A stretch of DNA of 64,000 nucleotides. Source: Yinghuangia aomiensis (GTDB lineage: Bacteria > Actinomycetota > Actinomycetes > Streptomycetales > Streptomycetaceae). The stretch is from the NCBI RefSeq assembly GCF_039542225.1, contig NZ_BAABHS010000008.1, forward strand, positions 248,001-312,000, given 5' to 3'. Below, piece after piece: positions 7,931 to 16,253 of the stretch (positions are counted from its first letter, which is position 1; every line of letters starts with the position of its first letter). Both the position numbers and the translations under genes were made by a program. The notes beneath the pieces were generated by a model, which worked only from the letters and a program-made list of their open reading frames with translations, was not told where the DNA came from and made no database searches.

Positions 7931-9171
7931 TGTCGGAGGGAGCAACCGCGGCCGGGTGCGGTACCGGCGGTCGCACAGCAGCTGGTCGGCCGGCCGCCGG
8001 GCCGGCCACCGGCCCGATCGGCTGGCCGCGTATCGGCGTCGACGTCGGCGGCACGAAGATCGCCGCCGGACTCGTCGGCCCGGACGGCTCCGTGCGGTTC
8101 GCCCGCACCTGTCCGACACCGGCCCAGGCCGGGCCGCGGGCGGTCCTGGACGCGGTCCGCGACGCCGCGGAGGGCGTCCGCACCGCCGCCGCGGGCCCCG
8201 TCGCGGGGATCGGTGTCGGTGCCCCGGGCGTGGTCGACGCCTCGGCCGGAACCGTGCTGTCGTCGACGGCCTTGCTGCCCGGCTGGGCGGGGACACCGAT
8301 CCGCGCCTACCTCCGCGCCGCCTTTCCCGGCCTTGCGGTCGCCGTGGACAACGACGTCAACGCCATGGCGCTGGGCGAACTGCGCTTCGGTGCGGCGTCC
8401 GGACTCGACTCGGTGCTGTACGTCTCGGTCGGCACCGGCATCGGCGGCGCGTACGCGATCGACGGCCGCCTGGTGCGCGGCGCCCACCACGCGGCCGGCG
8501 AGATCGGCCATCTCGTGGCATCCGGCTCCCGCACGTGCAGTTGCGGCGGCACCGGGCACGTGGAGTCGGTCGCGAGCGGACCGGCGATCGAAGCGGCCTA
8601 CGCCGAGGCATGCGGTGCGTCCGGCCCGGCCGGGCCATCGGCCGAACCCGTCGGACTCCGCGAGATCGTCCGGCGCGCGGACGCCGGCGACCCGGTCGCG
8701 GCCGCCGCCATCACCGGTGCGGCGGAGGTCCTGGGCACCGTTCTGGGGGGTCTGACCTGCGCGTTCGACCCGGAAGCGGTCGTCCTGGGCGGGGGAGTGG
8801 CGGGCATCGGCACGCGCTTCACCGAACCGCTCGCCCGTGCGCTGCGCCGCGGCCTGCTCCCCGCGATGGCGGAACTTCCGCTCCTCCGCGCGGCGTTGGG
8901 GACCAACGCGCCCCTTGTCGGCGCCGCGGCACTGCTCGACGACGCGGGAATCGCCGGCCTGCCCGACGTGCCCGGCCTGCCCGACGTGCCCGACGTGCCC
9001 GACGTGCCCGACGTGCCCGACGTGCCCGACGTGCCCGACGTGCCCGACGTGCCCGGCCTGCCCGGCCTGCCCGGCCTGCCCGGCCTGTCTGACACCGATG
9101 CCGCCGCTCGCACGGCTACCGAGATCGCCGCCGATGGTGCCGCGATCGCTACGAACGAGGAACGTCCCTGA
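7930..9171 (+). CDS. ROK family sugar kinase, probable N-acetylmannosamine kinase
   Basis: A 413-residue ROK kinase with the ATP motif Val-Asp-Val-Gly-Gly-Thr-Lys near residue 40, the substrate loop Asp-Asn-Asp-Val-Asn-Ala, and the zinc/ROK signature region His-x-Ala-Gly-Glu-Ile-Gly-His followed by Cys-Ser-Cys-Gly-Gly. Between lyase and epimerase genes it probably phosphorylates ManNAc (NanK role). The protein is longer than typical ROK kinases (about 300-330) because of a Gly/Ala/Pro-rich N-terminus and a C-terminal tail made of 14 tripeptides of Asp-Val-Pro or Gly-Leu-Pro. The enzymatic core is intact before that tail. The start and stop overlap the neighbouring genes, indicating tight coupling. 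Confidence 0.85.
   Translation: MSEGATAAGCGTGGRTAAGRPAAGPATGPIGWPRIGVDVGGTKIAAGLVGPDGSVRFARTCPTPAQAGPRAVLDAVRDAAEGVRTAAAGPVAGIGVGAPGVVDASAGTVLSSTALLPGWAGTPIRAYLRAAFPGLAVAVDNDVNAMALGELRFGAASGLDSVLYVSVGTGIGGAYAIDGRLVRGAHHAAGEIGHLVASGSRTCSCGGTGHVESVASGPAIEAAYAEACGASGPAGPSAEPVGLREIVRRADAGDPVAAAAITGAAEVLGTVLGGLTCAFDPEAVVLGGGVAGIGTRFTEPLARALRRGLLPAMAELPLLRAALGTNAPLVGAAALLDDAGIAGLPDVPGLPDVPDVPDVPDVPDVPDVPDVPDVPGLPGLPGLPGLSDTDAAARTATEIAADGAAIATNEERP
8956..9081 (+). repeat. 14 tandem 9-bp units coding (Asp-Val-Pro / Gly-Leu-Pro)
   Basis: Fourteen in-frame 9-bp units, GGCCTGCCC or GACGTGCCC, run without interruption through the 3' end of the ROK kinase gene. Eight identical Asp-Val-Pro units lie together in the middle. 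The length is a multiple of three, so slippage would change tail length without breaking the frame. Confidence 0.95.
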
Positions 9172-9908
9172 TGCACCCCCTCCTGGAACGCCTGCGCGGC
9201 GGCCTGATCGTCTCGGTGCAGGTCCACCGCCCCGACGACCCCCTGCGGAATCCGGACGCCATGGCCCGTATGGCCGGTGCCGCGGTCGCGGGCGGCGCTG
9301 CCGCCATCCGCTGCGGCGGCATCGGCGGCCCGGACGACGTACGCGCCATCAGTGCCGCGGTCGACGTGCCGGTGATCGGCTTGTGGAAGGACGGACGCGA
9401 GGGCGTGTACATCACGCCCACCGCCCGCCACGTCCACGAAGTCGCCGACGCGGGCGCCCACATCATCGCGATCGACGGCACGCGCCGACCGCGCCCCGAC
9501 GGGCGGAGCCTCGCCGACTCGATCGCCGCCGCGCACGACCGAGGGCTCGTGGCCATGGCCGACGTGGGCACCCGCGGCGACGCGCTGGCCGCGGTGGCGG
9601 CGGGCGCCGACGTGGTCGCCACCACGCTGTCCGGCTACACCCCCGACAGCCCGCGGAGCGACGGAGGCCCCGACCTCGACCTGGTGCGCCTGCTGGCTTC
9701 CGAACTGCCCGTGCCGGTCGTCGCGGAAGGCCGCTACCACCGGCCGGACCACGCCGCGGCGGCGATCGCGGCGGGAGCGTACGCGGTCGTCGTCGGAACC
9801 GCCATCACGTCCCCCGGCTGGCTCACCGGGCAGTTCAGGAACGCGCTGCCTGCCCTGCCCGCAGCCGCCCTGGTCCGTGATGCCGACCGTACGGAGGCCG
9901 ACGCATGA
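9171..9908 (+). CDS. nanE: N-acylglucosamine-6-phosphate 2-epimerase (NanE)
   Basis: A 245-residue TIM-barrel enzyme expected to convert N-acetylmannosamine-6-phosphate to N-acetylglucosamine-6-phosphate. The NanE hallmarks are visible: the start Leu-x-Gly-Gly-Leu-Ile-Val-Ser-Val-Gln, Arg-Cys-Gly-Gly near residue 45, the catalytic lysine in Ile-Gly-Leu-Trp-Lys, Ile-Asp-Gly-Thr-x-Arg-x-Arg-Pro, Ala-Asp-Val-Gly-Thr, and the catalytic-side Val-Ala-Glu-Gly-Arg. Its ATG overlaps the kinase stop and its stop overlaps the next ATG. It is the most specific evidence that the operon handles ManNAc or sialic acid. Confidence 0.93.
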   Translation: MHPLLERLRGGLIVSVQVHRPDDPLRNPDAMARMAGAAVAGGAAAIRCGGIGGPDDVRAISAAVDVPVIGLWKDGREGVYITPTARHVHEVADAGAHIIAIDGTRRPRPDGRSLADSIAAAHDRGLVAMADVGTRGDALAAVAAGADVVATTLSGYTPDSPRSDGGPDLDLVRLLASELPVPVVAEGRYHRPDHAAAAIAAGAYAVVVGTAITSPGWLTGQFRNALPALPAAALVRDADRTEADA

Positions 9909-10957
9909 CCGCCGCCGTCCCCGAAGCGGGTTCCGGCGTCGCGCCGGGCGCCGTCATGACCCGGGAGATCGCGGAGCAGCCCGCCGTGCTCGCCCGGATT
10001 CTGGCGCATGGGCTGCCGGACATCCAGGCCGCCGCGGAGGCCATCCGTGCCGCGCAACCCCGCTTCGTCGTGTTCGCCGCGCGCGGCACGTCCGACAACG
10101 CGAGCCTCTACGCCAAGTACCTCGTCGAGATCCTCCTCGGCCTGCCCGCCGGGCTGGCGTCGATGTCCACCATGACGATGTACGGGGCCCGACCACGCCT
10201 CCACGGCACGCTGTTCGTGACCGTCAGCCAATCGGGCGGCTCACCGGACCTGATCGAGTCGACCCGCGCCGCCCGCGAGGCCGGGGCGCTGACCCTGGCG
10301 GTCACGAACAACCCGGACAGCGCGCTCGCCTCGGCCGCGGACTTGCACCTGGACGTGCTCGCCGGACCCGAACTCGCGCTGCCCGCCACCAAGACCTACA
10401 CCGCCGAACTGCTCACTCTGTACCTCCTCGTGGACGCCGTCCGCGGCGGCACCGGGGACTCCGCGCGCGGCATCCCGAGTGCGGCAGCCGAGGTCCTCGC
10501 GCGCGGCGGCGAAGTACGCGACCATGCCCGCGAGTACCGCTTCGCCGACCGCCTCGTGCTCACCTCGCGGGGATACGGCTACCCGACCGTGCGCGAAGCC
10601 GCCCTGAAGGTCATGGAGACGAGCTACCTGCACGCGCAGGCCTTCTCCGGCGCGGACCTGCTGCACGGGCCGCTCGCCATGATCGACGGGGACGCGCCGG
10701 TCATCGCCGTGGTCCCCGACGGCGCCGGGGGCCGCGCCCTGGCACCGGTTCTGGACCGCCTCCGTGCGGCCGGCGCCCGGGCGGCACTGCTCGGGCCTCC
10801 GGACGGGTTCTTCCCGCTGCCCGCCGGGCTGCGCGAGGAAGTGCAGCCGATCGTGCAGATCCTCCCGCTGCAAACGCTCGCCTGCGAGATCGCCCTCGAC
10901 CGAAACCTCGACCCCGATGCCCCCCGTGCCCTGGCCAAGGTGACCCGGACACGCTGA
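9905..10957 (+). CDS. SIS-domain sugar isomerase, GlmS/NagB-II-like
   Basis: A 350-residue protein with two SIS phosphosugar-binding domains: the first with Ala-Arg-Gly-Thr-Ser-Asp-Asn-Ala and Ser-Gln-Ser-Gly-Gly-Ser, the second with Ser-Arg-Gly-Tyr-Gly-Tyr and Leu-x-His-Gly-Pro. The C-terminus (Asp-Pro-Asp-Ala-Pro-Arg-Ala-Leu-Ala-Lys-Val-Thr) matches the GlmS isomerase end, but the glutamine amidotransferase domain is absent. Such proteins commonly act as glucosamine-6-phosphate deaminase/isomerase. It is the last operon gene and would feed fructose-6-phosphate into glycolysis. No deacetylase (NagA) gene is seen in the window, so that step must be encoded elsewhere. Confidence 0.85.
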   Translation: MTAAVPEAGSGVAPGAVMTREIAEQPAVLARILAHGLPDIQAAAEAIRAAQPRFVVFAARGTSDNASLYAKYLVEILLGLPAGLASMSTMTMYGARPRLHGTLFVTVSQSGGSPDLIESTRAAREAGALTLAVTNNPDSALASAADLHLDVLAGPELALPATKTYTAELLTLYLLVDAVRGGTGDSARGIPSAAAEVLARGGEVRDHAREYRFADRLVLTSRGYGYPTVREAALKVMETSYLHAQAFSGADLLHGPLAMIDGDAPVIAVVPDGAGGRALAPVLDRLRAAGARAALLGPPDGFFPLPAGLREEVQPIVQILPLQTLACEIALDRNLDPDAPRALAKVTRTR

Positions 10958-11123
10958 CCGGCTCCGGACACGGGCATGCGCACGGCCCCGGCGGACACGA
11001 AACTCTGCCCGTATGCGCGGAGGCAATCCACGCCCCCGGCCCGGGCAAAAACGGTTGACCCGTCGCTCTAGGGTTGCAGAAGCAAGCAAAAACCGGATCA
11101 GGGATGTCGAAAGGGCGGCGAGC

Positions 11124-11831
11124 ATGACTGCGGAACAAGCCGGTGCCGACGAGGCCGCGCGTGCGGCCGGATTGGTCGCGGCGCAGGACAAGGCCGCTGC
11201 GCTGTTCGCGGAGGTCGCCGCCCGCGACCTGGTCGCTCCCGGTGTCGGGGAGCGCGAGGCAAGCGACCGGATCCGGGACCTGGCGAACGAGATGTTCGGG
11301 ACCACGAAGCACTGGCACAAGCGGATCATCCGCTCGGGACCGAACACCCTCGCCCCCTACAAGGAGAACCCGCCGGACCGGGTCATCGGCCCTGACGACA
11401 TCGCGTTCGCCGACTTCGGCCCCATCTTCGAGGAGTACGAGGCGGACTTCGGCCGCACCTACGTCTTCGGCAACGACCCGCACAAGCACCGGCTCGCGGC
11501 CGACCTGCCGCGCATCTTCGACGCCGGCCGCGCCTCGTTCGCCGCCGACCCGCACATCACGGGCAGGGAGCTGTACGCGCACGTCGAGCGCCTCGCCGCG
11601 GACGCGGGGTGGGAGATCGGCATCTGGCACGCCGGCCACCTGGTCGGCGAGTTCCCCCACGAAACGGTCGACGGCGACAAAGCCGCGTCCTACATCACCC
11701 CGGACAACCCCGATCCGCTGCGCCGCACCGACCGGAACGGCCGGATCTGCCACTGGATCCTCGAACTCCACCTCGTCGACCGCGACCGCGGCATCGGCGG
11801 CTTCCACGAGCAGCTGCTGGACCTCGCCTGA
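11124..11831 (+). CDS. M24 family metallopeptidase (Xaa-Pro aminopeptidase-like)
   Basis: A 235-residue single-domain protein of the pita-bread fold. Metal-ligand positions are visible: Asp in Ala-Phe-Ala-Asp-Phe-Gly-Pro, a second Asp in Tyr-Glu-Ala-Asp-Phe-Gly-Arg-Thr, His in Trp-His-Ala-Gly-His, and Glu in Ile-Leu-Glu-Leu-His. The ATG at 11124 has AAGGG upstream at 11111. The longer frame from 11013 adds only an Arg-rich tail. It lacks the N-terminal creatinase-like domain of long aminopeptidases. It stands alone, with convergent transcription from the next gene. Substrate unknown. Confidence 0.82.
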   Translation: MTAEQAGADEAARAAGLVAAQDKAAALFAEVAARDLVAPGVGEREASDRIRDLANEMFGTTKHWHKRIIRSGPNTLAPYKENPPDRVIGPDDIAFADFGPIFEEYEADFGRTYVFGNDPHKHRLAADLPRIFDAGRASFAADPHITGRELYAHVERLAADAGWEIGIWHAGHLVGEFPHETVDGDKAASYITPDNPDPLRRTDRNGRICHWILELHLVDRDRGIGGFHEQLLDLA

Positions 11832-11951
11832 CGCGTCCGGGGTGGGGGTCGCCGCCCCAACCCTCGTAGCAGGAATAGCACATGGGGCGAACCGCCCGGA
11901 GCTTTCCGCCGCCGACCGGGCCACTCGACCCTCAGGAGCATGGCGAGACTT

Positions 11952-12835
11952 CTACTGCATGAGCTCGTCGATGGCCCGCCATTCGACGTAGAGCAGGAAG
12001 CGAAGGTGGTTGTACGCGGCGTGCAGGTCGCCGCTCTTGTCCGGGTCCAAGAGCGTGCCCTTTCCCACCTTGGCTCTGAACGTCCTGCCGCTCATGCCCG
12101 GCAGGTCGATCAGCCCGGCTGCGTCGAGCGCGGTGAGCCCCTTGTCGGCGGCGAGCATCTTGGTACTGATGATTTTGTTCATCTCGCCGTTGGCGGGGTC
12201 ACGCGACGGCGGTCCGCTGATCATCGGCGTACGCACCGGGACCTTGGTGAGGGCTTTGATGCAAGCGTCGCGCCCCTCCGCGAGCACGAGATCCCAGGAG
12301 ATCTTGAAGACCTGGGTCGCCTTCGTCGGCAGATTGGCGTTGGTGATGAGCGTGACCTCGGGGACGTTCAGCTTCCGCATCTGCCGCAGCCGAGCCTCGG
12401 CCGCGCTGCGCAGCGCGATCAGGTGGACGGCGAGATCGCACAGCTCCGGGGTGACCGCCCCGAACGTGGTGCGCACGTGGAAGGTCTGGTGGACATCCGG
12501 GCTCGGACACCACTGCCAGCCCGGCGTCACCAGGTGGACGACCGCGTCGACGGCCGCGTCCAAGAGGCACGTGTTCTTGACCAGCGTTCCGACGACGTTG
12601 CCGTTGACGTGCGCCCGCACAGCCGCGAGCGCCGGGGCTGCCATCGTCGCCCGTGCCGTCTTGCTGCTGGTCCACTGCGCGTCGACCTTGTACTCGGAGT
12701 GAGTGGGCCCCCGGCCGGGTGCGTGAAGTCGACGTGGTTCACTGCCCCGTGCAGGAACTCACTGCCGGGGATCGTGCCTGTCGTGCCCGGAACTACGCTC
12801 CACACACCGGCCGTTGGTGCTGCTGGCATGGCCAT
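11952..12835 (-). pseudogene. Unknown protein gene with an apparent frameshift
   Basis: The minus-strand frame from 12644 down to 11952 codes 230 residues with normal protein composition (Val/Leu/Thr-rich, ending Ile-Asp-Glu-Leu-Met-Gln) that match no family I recognise. Coding character continues upstream in that frame (Tyr-Lys-Val-Asp-Ala-Gln-Trp) to about 12705. A protein-like N-terminus (Met-Ala-Met-Pro, then Val-Trp-Ser-Val-Val-Pro-Gly-Thr-Thr) is found in another frame from the ATG at 12835, which has GGGGGA upstream. The two frames meet near a run of five G at about 12709-12713. Either the gene is broken, the base count there is wrong, or translation starts at 12644. Confidence 0.5.
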
Positions 12836-12885
12836 GGACGGTCCCCCAACCTGCGCGCGTCCGCACGCTCACGCGAATCGTCCCG

Positions 12886-13143
12886 TCATAGCCTCCAACG
12901 GTCAACGAACCCGGGCGTCGCCGCCCGGGGCACTACCCGGGCAGGCGGATCGCCGGCGGCCAGGTCGAAGCCGGACCAGGCACCCGAGGCACTGCGCAGT
13001 GGTGGCGTCCGTCCCAGTACGTCAAAGGACGAAACGGCGGCTTCCGCGCACATGCGCTGCAGATTCCGACGCGGACCAAGACAGGCATCTCCGCAGTATC
13101 GGCGTTCCACCGGGCGGCCGGCTTCGTCGAACACGAAAGACAT
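12886..13143 (-). CDS. Doubtful small ORF, 85 residues
   Basis: An 85-codon frame with high third-position GC and plausible composition (starts Met-Ser-Phe-Val-Phe-Asp-Glu) lies in an otherwise empty 377-bp interval (12836-13212). No ribosome site is convincing and no domain is recognisable. It may be a decayed fragment. Nothing else could be supported in the interval. Confidence 0.22.
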   Translation of the reverse strand: MSFVFDEAGRPVERRYCGDACLGPRRNLQRMCAEAAVSSFDVLGRTPPLRSASGAWSGFDLAAGDPPARVVPRAATPGFVDRWRL

Positions 13144-13212
13144 TCATGAGTGATCCGGTGGACCGGTTCTCTCCCAGGGAGGTTGTCAGCGTGCCGGGAT
13201 ACGGTGGGGCGC

Positions 13213-14247
13213 ATGCATACCGGAGAGGGCTCGCCGGCCCGTGCTGATGGTCGGCTGGTGTTCCGGACCAAGCTCCCGGGCAGCGGTTTGTGTTCGGTGG
13301 CCGTCACGGAGTCGGACGGTCGGCCGGTGCTGCTCACCGGGGCTTTCGAAGGCGTCACGATGTGGGACGTGTCGGACGGGCAGTTGGCGGGTCGTCGCCT
13401 GCATGGTGACCTGGGGGAGGTCAGGGTGGTGTCCTTCGCGGTCGTCGACGACCGTCTGGTCGTGGTGACCGCCATGGACGAGGACGCCGTCGTCTGGGGC
13501 GACGAGGGTGAACCGGTGGATGATCCCCGCTTCGATGTGTGGGACGCGGTCACCGCCGAGCATCTCTGTTCGTTCGAACGCCCGGACGGTGAGCCCTTCG
13601 GCTACCCGGCCCACGCGGCCTGCGTGGAGGGCGAATTCGGAGACCCGCGTGTGGCGGTGGTGCTCGCCGAGCGGGAAGGGCCCTTTCACGTCTGGGACCT
13701 GGAGAACTACCACGAACTGCGCGCGGAAGGACAACGGCACGTCCCGGCGGTTGCATGCGCTCGCGTGCACGGCGTGCCGGTCGCGGTGACCGCGGGCGAC
13801 GACGGCCTGATGCGAATGTGGAGCACAGAACTGTTCGCCGATGGCGAGATCGGTGATCCGTGGCCCTGCGGCGCCCTTGGGCAGGTCAACGCACTTGCGG
13901 TCGGCCACGTCGACGGCCGTGCCGTCCTGGTGGCCGGAGGCGACCAGGTGGGCCTGTGGGACCTCGCCACGCGCACCTCGATCGGCCAGCCGACGGCCCT
14001 GCACGACACCTACGTCACCGCGGTCGGCACCGGCCGCCTCCGCGGACGGCCGGTCGCAGTGAGCGGGGACTTCCACGGCACCATTCGCGTGTGGGACCTG
14101 TCCACCGGCGAACCGTGGGGTGAGCCGATGAGCAGCGGTCGGTGGAAGGTGGACGCGGTGGCCGCCGCCGACGCCGGAGGCCGCGCGCTCGTCGCGTCCG
14201 CCTCCTTGCACGGGATCGTTTCGGCATGGGAACTCCCGGCGGCGTGA
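13213..14247 (+). CDS. WD40-repeat beta-propeller protein
   Basis: A 344-residue cytoplasmic protein made of about seven degenerate WD40 blades, each ending in a Trp-Asp dipeptide (Met-Trp-Asp-Val-Ser-Asp-Gly, Val-Trp-Asp-Ala-Val-Thr, Val-Trp-Asp-Leu-Glu, Leu-Trp-Asp-Leu-Ala-Thr, Val-Trp-Asp-Leu-Ser-Thr-Gly). No kinase or NTPase domain is attached, as often occurs in actinomycete WD40 proteins. A TACGGT hexamer ending 7 bp before the ATG suggests leaderless transcription. It is probably a scaffold or sensor, with partner unknown. The upstream gene points away and the downstream lipoprotein starts 395 bp later. Confidence 0.85.
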   Translation: MHTGEGSPARADGRLVFRTKLPGSGLCSVAVTESDGRPVLLTGAFEGVTMWDVSDGQLAGRRLHGDLGEVRVVSFAVVDDRLVVVTAMDEDAVVWGDEGEPVDDPRFDVWDAVTAEHLCSFERPDGEPFGYPAHAACVEGEFGDPRVAVVLAEREGPFHVWDLENYHELRAEGQRHVPAVACARVHGVPVAVTAGDDGLMRMWSTELFADGEIGDPWPCGALGQVNALAVGHVDGRAVLVAGGDQVGLWDLATRTSIGQPTALHDTYVTAVGTGRLRGRPVAVSGDFHGTIRVWDLSTGEPWGEPMSSGRWKVDAVAAADAGGRALVASASLHGIVSAWELPAA

Positions 14248-14642
14248 CTGCGGCACGGGCAGGGGGGACGACTAGGTTCCACCCTGTCGAGGTACTGGTC
14301 GTATGCGGTGCCGCACGGGGGCCGTCGTCTGGGCGTAAGTGTCGACCCGCGGCACCTCGCCGCCATACGCACCATTGCCGCGACTGTTGTGACTGCCGCC
14401 GGGCTCGTGCTCGCGTGGTGTGCCGGAGTGTGCGGAGTCGGGCCCGCCTCGCCGCCGTGCCGATCAACTCCCTTGTTGTGGGGGCGGCTGAGATGGGTCT
14501 TCAAAGCGGTTCGAAGCCGCGGTGGTCTCTGCTGTTTCGTCCCGCAGGGCGGGGAACGACTGCCATGCTGTGGCACGCAGCCGTTCCCGCGGCGGCATGG
14601 GGTGGGGGGAAGGACACGCTCTTGTTCGACGACTGGAAGAGA
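14248..14642. other. Intergenic 395 bp, nothing firm
   Basis: Between the WD40 gene and the lipoprotein gene. A plus-strand frame from 14308 has one hydrophobic stretch (Ile-Arg-Thr-Ile-Ala-Ala-Thr-Val-Val), but it runs on out of phase into the lipoprotein gene with poor composition, so it is not called. No terminator or repeat was noticed. Confidence 0.4.
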
Positions 14643-15218
14643 ATGGAACGGGCCGTCGGCCGCCGGACCGTGGTGCGTTACGGCATGGTCGGACTGCTCG
14701 GTATGGCCGCGGCCGCATGCGGCTCGGGCGGCGGGAAGTCCGACAAGGCGGCCGACGGCTCGGTCGGCCCGGCGGGCGCGCCACCGACGACGTTGGCCGG
14801 ACATGCCGTCGACGCGTTCGTCCGCGGCACATGGAACCTGAGCATCACGCCCAAGCCGAACTACAACTACACCACGCTCACGGTGGCGGACGGACGCTGG
14901 AGCATGACGACCCCGCCCGAGGCCGAGGACGGGGCCGGCACCCCGCGCATTCGCGAGGAGTCCGGCACCTATTCGCTCGCCGGGGGGACACTGACCGTCA
15001 CCAAGGGCGAAGACACGGACACGGACATCCGTGCCACGGGCGTTCCCGGCCAGGTCGCCGACTCCGCCAAGGCCACGGTCACCTGGGTGTACGGGGAAGA
15101 GCGCGGGGCACGCGGCACGTTCCCGGTGGACGTCACATGGGACGGCACGACCCTGACCGCCCGCAGACCCGACACCGGCCGTGGGGAGGACTTCGTCCTC
15201 AAGGCGACCCGGGCCTGA
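14643..15218 (+). CDS. Putative secreted lipoprotein of unknown function
   Basis: A 191-residue protein. The N-terminus has a twin arginine (Val-Gly-Arg-Arg-Thr-Val-Val), a hydrophobic span and the lipobox Ala-Ala-Ala-Cys-Gly, so it should be exported and lipid-anchored. The mature part has a Gly/Ser linker and then a Thr- and Gly-rich beta-type domain resembling small lipocalin or calycin-like actinomycete lipoproteins (alternating Thr-Leu-Thr-Val strands). The ATG at 14643 follows GGAAG. A TTG at 14622 after AAGGA is the alternative start. No operon partner is evident. Function is not known. Confidence 0.75.
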   Translation: MERAVGRRTVVRYGMVGLLGMAAAACGSGGGKSDKAADGSVGPAGAPPTTLAGHAVDAFVRGTWNLSITPKPNYNYTTLTVADGRWSMTTPPEAEDGAGTPRIREESGTYSLAGGTLTVTKGEDTDTDIRATGVPGQVADSAKATVTWVYGEERGARGTFPVDVTWDGTTLTARRPDTGRGEDFVLKATRA

Positions 15219-15620
15219 GGGCCGACACGGAGCGACGGCCTGCGCACGACCGCCAAGCCGGCGGTCCAGTCTTCCGGGGCTTGCCCCGTCCACTCGTACC
15301 CGGTCGGCGGGAGTGAGAGCCGGGGCCGAGCGTTTGCCCGGCTCGCCGGTCTCGTTGAGATTCCCGCGATCGCTTGAGCGGACGTCCAAGACCCGCCTCG
15401 GGGCGGGCGACGGATCCTCCCAGTGGGCCACGAAATCCGTGACGTCGCGCATCTGGTTGAGGACCGGCTTGCCCGCCGTCGTAGGGAACAGCGGGAGCTC
15501 TTCCCAGCTTTCGACTCTCGCAATTGCCATGGCCCCCTTACGGATCGTCGCCCACAGGCAGTCGGCCGGTTTGCCTCGTGCGCCGTAGTGCATCCGCGCC
15601 ACTTGTCCGCGGACCGGTGT
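15219..15620. other. Gene-poor 402 bp with possible decayed minus-strand ORF
   Basis: On the minus strand the ATG at 15530 has AAGGGGG upstream and opens a protein-like frame (Trp-Glu-Glu-Leu-Pro-Leu-Phe-Pro). Coding character then seems to jump to another frame (Leu-Pro-Pro-Thr-Gly-Tyr-Glu-Trp) before about 15230. Neither frame stops before invading the plus-strand lipoprotein gene. The simplest reading is a frameshifted remnant, but this is weak. Confidence 0.3.
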
Positions 15621-16253
15621 TCAGACCGGTCCGTAGAGAGCGCTTTCGGCGCCTGTGGCCAATGCCCAGTAGCGGTCTCCATAGGACCAGTGCCACCATT
15701 CGGGCGGGTAGTTCACGAACCCGGCGTCGCCCATCGCCACCGCCAGAAGCCGTCGGGTCCGGCGTGCGGTGTCGGAGATGTCCGCGGCATCCATGGGACA
15801 CGAGGCCTCGGCGCCGAAGCGGTGCCCGTTGACCGGGCCGCCCATGTCCAACTCCGCGCCGCTGTCGTCCACGAGCGTCACGTCTACCGCCGCCCCGGCG
15901 CAATGCGGGGCCACCTCGACCGGGGACACGAATGCGCTCGTCCGTACCCGTAGTTCCGTGGGGTCCGTGACGCCTGACTGCCGGAGCTTGTCCGCGTAGG
16001 CGTCGAACCGACGCTGTTGTTCCGCCCGGCTGCGACGCCCCTCGACGATGAGGAGCGCCGTGTCGGCGGGCAATGCCGCCGCCACCAACCGCAGCCGGTC
16101 CAACACGCCAGACCGCACCTGGCTCCACACTCCGTGGATGTCCTTCTCTCGGTCGTCCAGGCGGAGGGATGCAACGTCGGTGACCTGAACGAGCGGCTCA
16201 CCGCACTCACGGACAGGAACGGACTGCACCCGCGGATCGCTGAGCAGGATCAT
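15621..16253 (-). CDS. M15-family peptidase, VanX/DdpX-like D-Ala-D-Ala dipeptidase
   Basis: A 210-residue protein with the M15 zinc site: His and Asp in Pro-His-Cys-Ala-Gly-Ala-Ala-Val-Asp, and Glu plus His in Glu-Trp-Trp-His-Trp. An arginine corresponding to the VanX substrate-clamping Arg sits in Val-Glu-Gly-Arg-Arg-Ser. The serine two residues before the His in many M15 motifs is Ala here. The family hydrolyses D-Ala-D-Ala or trims peptidoglycan stems. It lies 7.8 kb from the canonical vanX but lacks the VanR-type box. A TAGGTT hexamer ending 8 bp before the ATG suggests leaderless transcription. Cytoplasmic location is likely because no signal peptide is present. Confidence 0.85.
   Translation of the reverse strand: MILLSDPRVQSVPVRECGEPLVQVTDVASLRLDDREKDIHGVWSQVRSGVLDRLRLVAAALPADTALLIVEGRRSRAEQQRRFDAYADKLRQSGVTDPTELRVRTSAFVSPVEVAPHCAGAAVDVTLVDDSGAELDMGGPVNGHRFGAEASCPMDAADISDTARRTRRLLAVAMGDAGFVNYPPEWWHWSYGDRYWALATGAESALYGPV

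Noticed and set aside
8956..9081. Tandem repeats considered as a CRISPR array or regulatory satellite
   Set aside because: Units are 9 bp, contiguous without spacers, and in frame within the ROK kinase gene.
12010..12702. Plus-strand 230-codon frame opposite the frameshifted gene
   Set aside because: Ser/Ala/Thr-rich shadow. The minus frame has a more natural residue mix.
14010..15602. 530-codon minus-strand frame
   Set aside because: Runs antisense through the lipoprotein and the end of the WD40 gene. Only the first part (15230-15530) looks remotely coding and is noted as a possible remnant.
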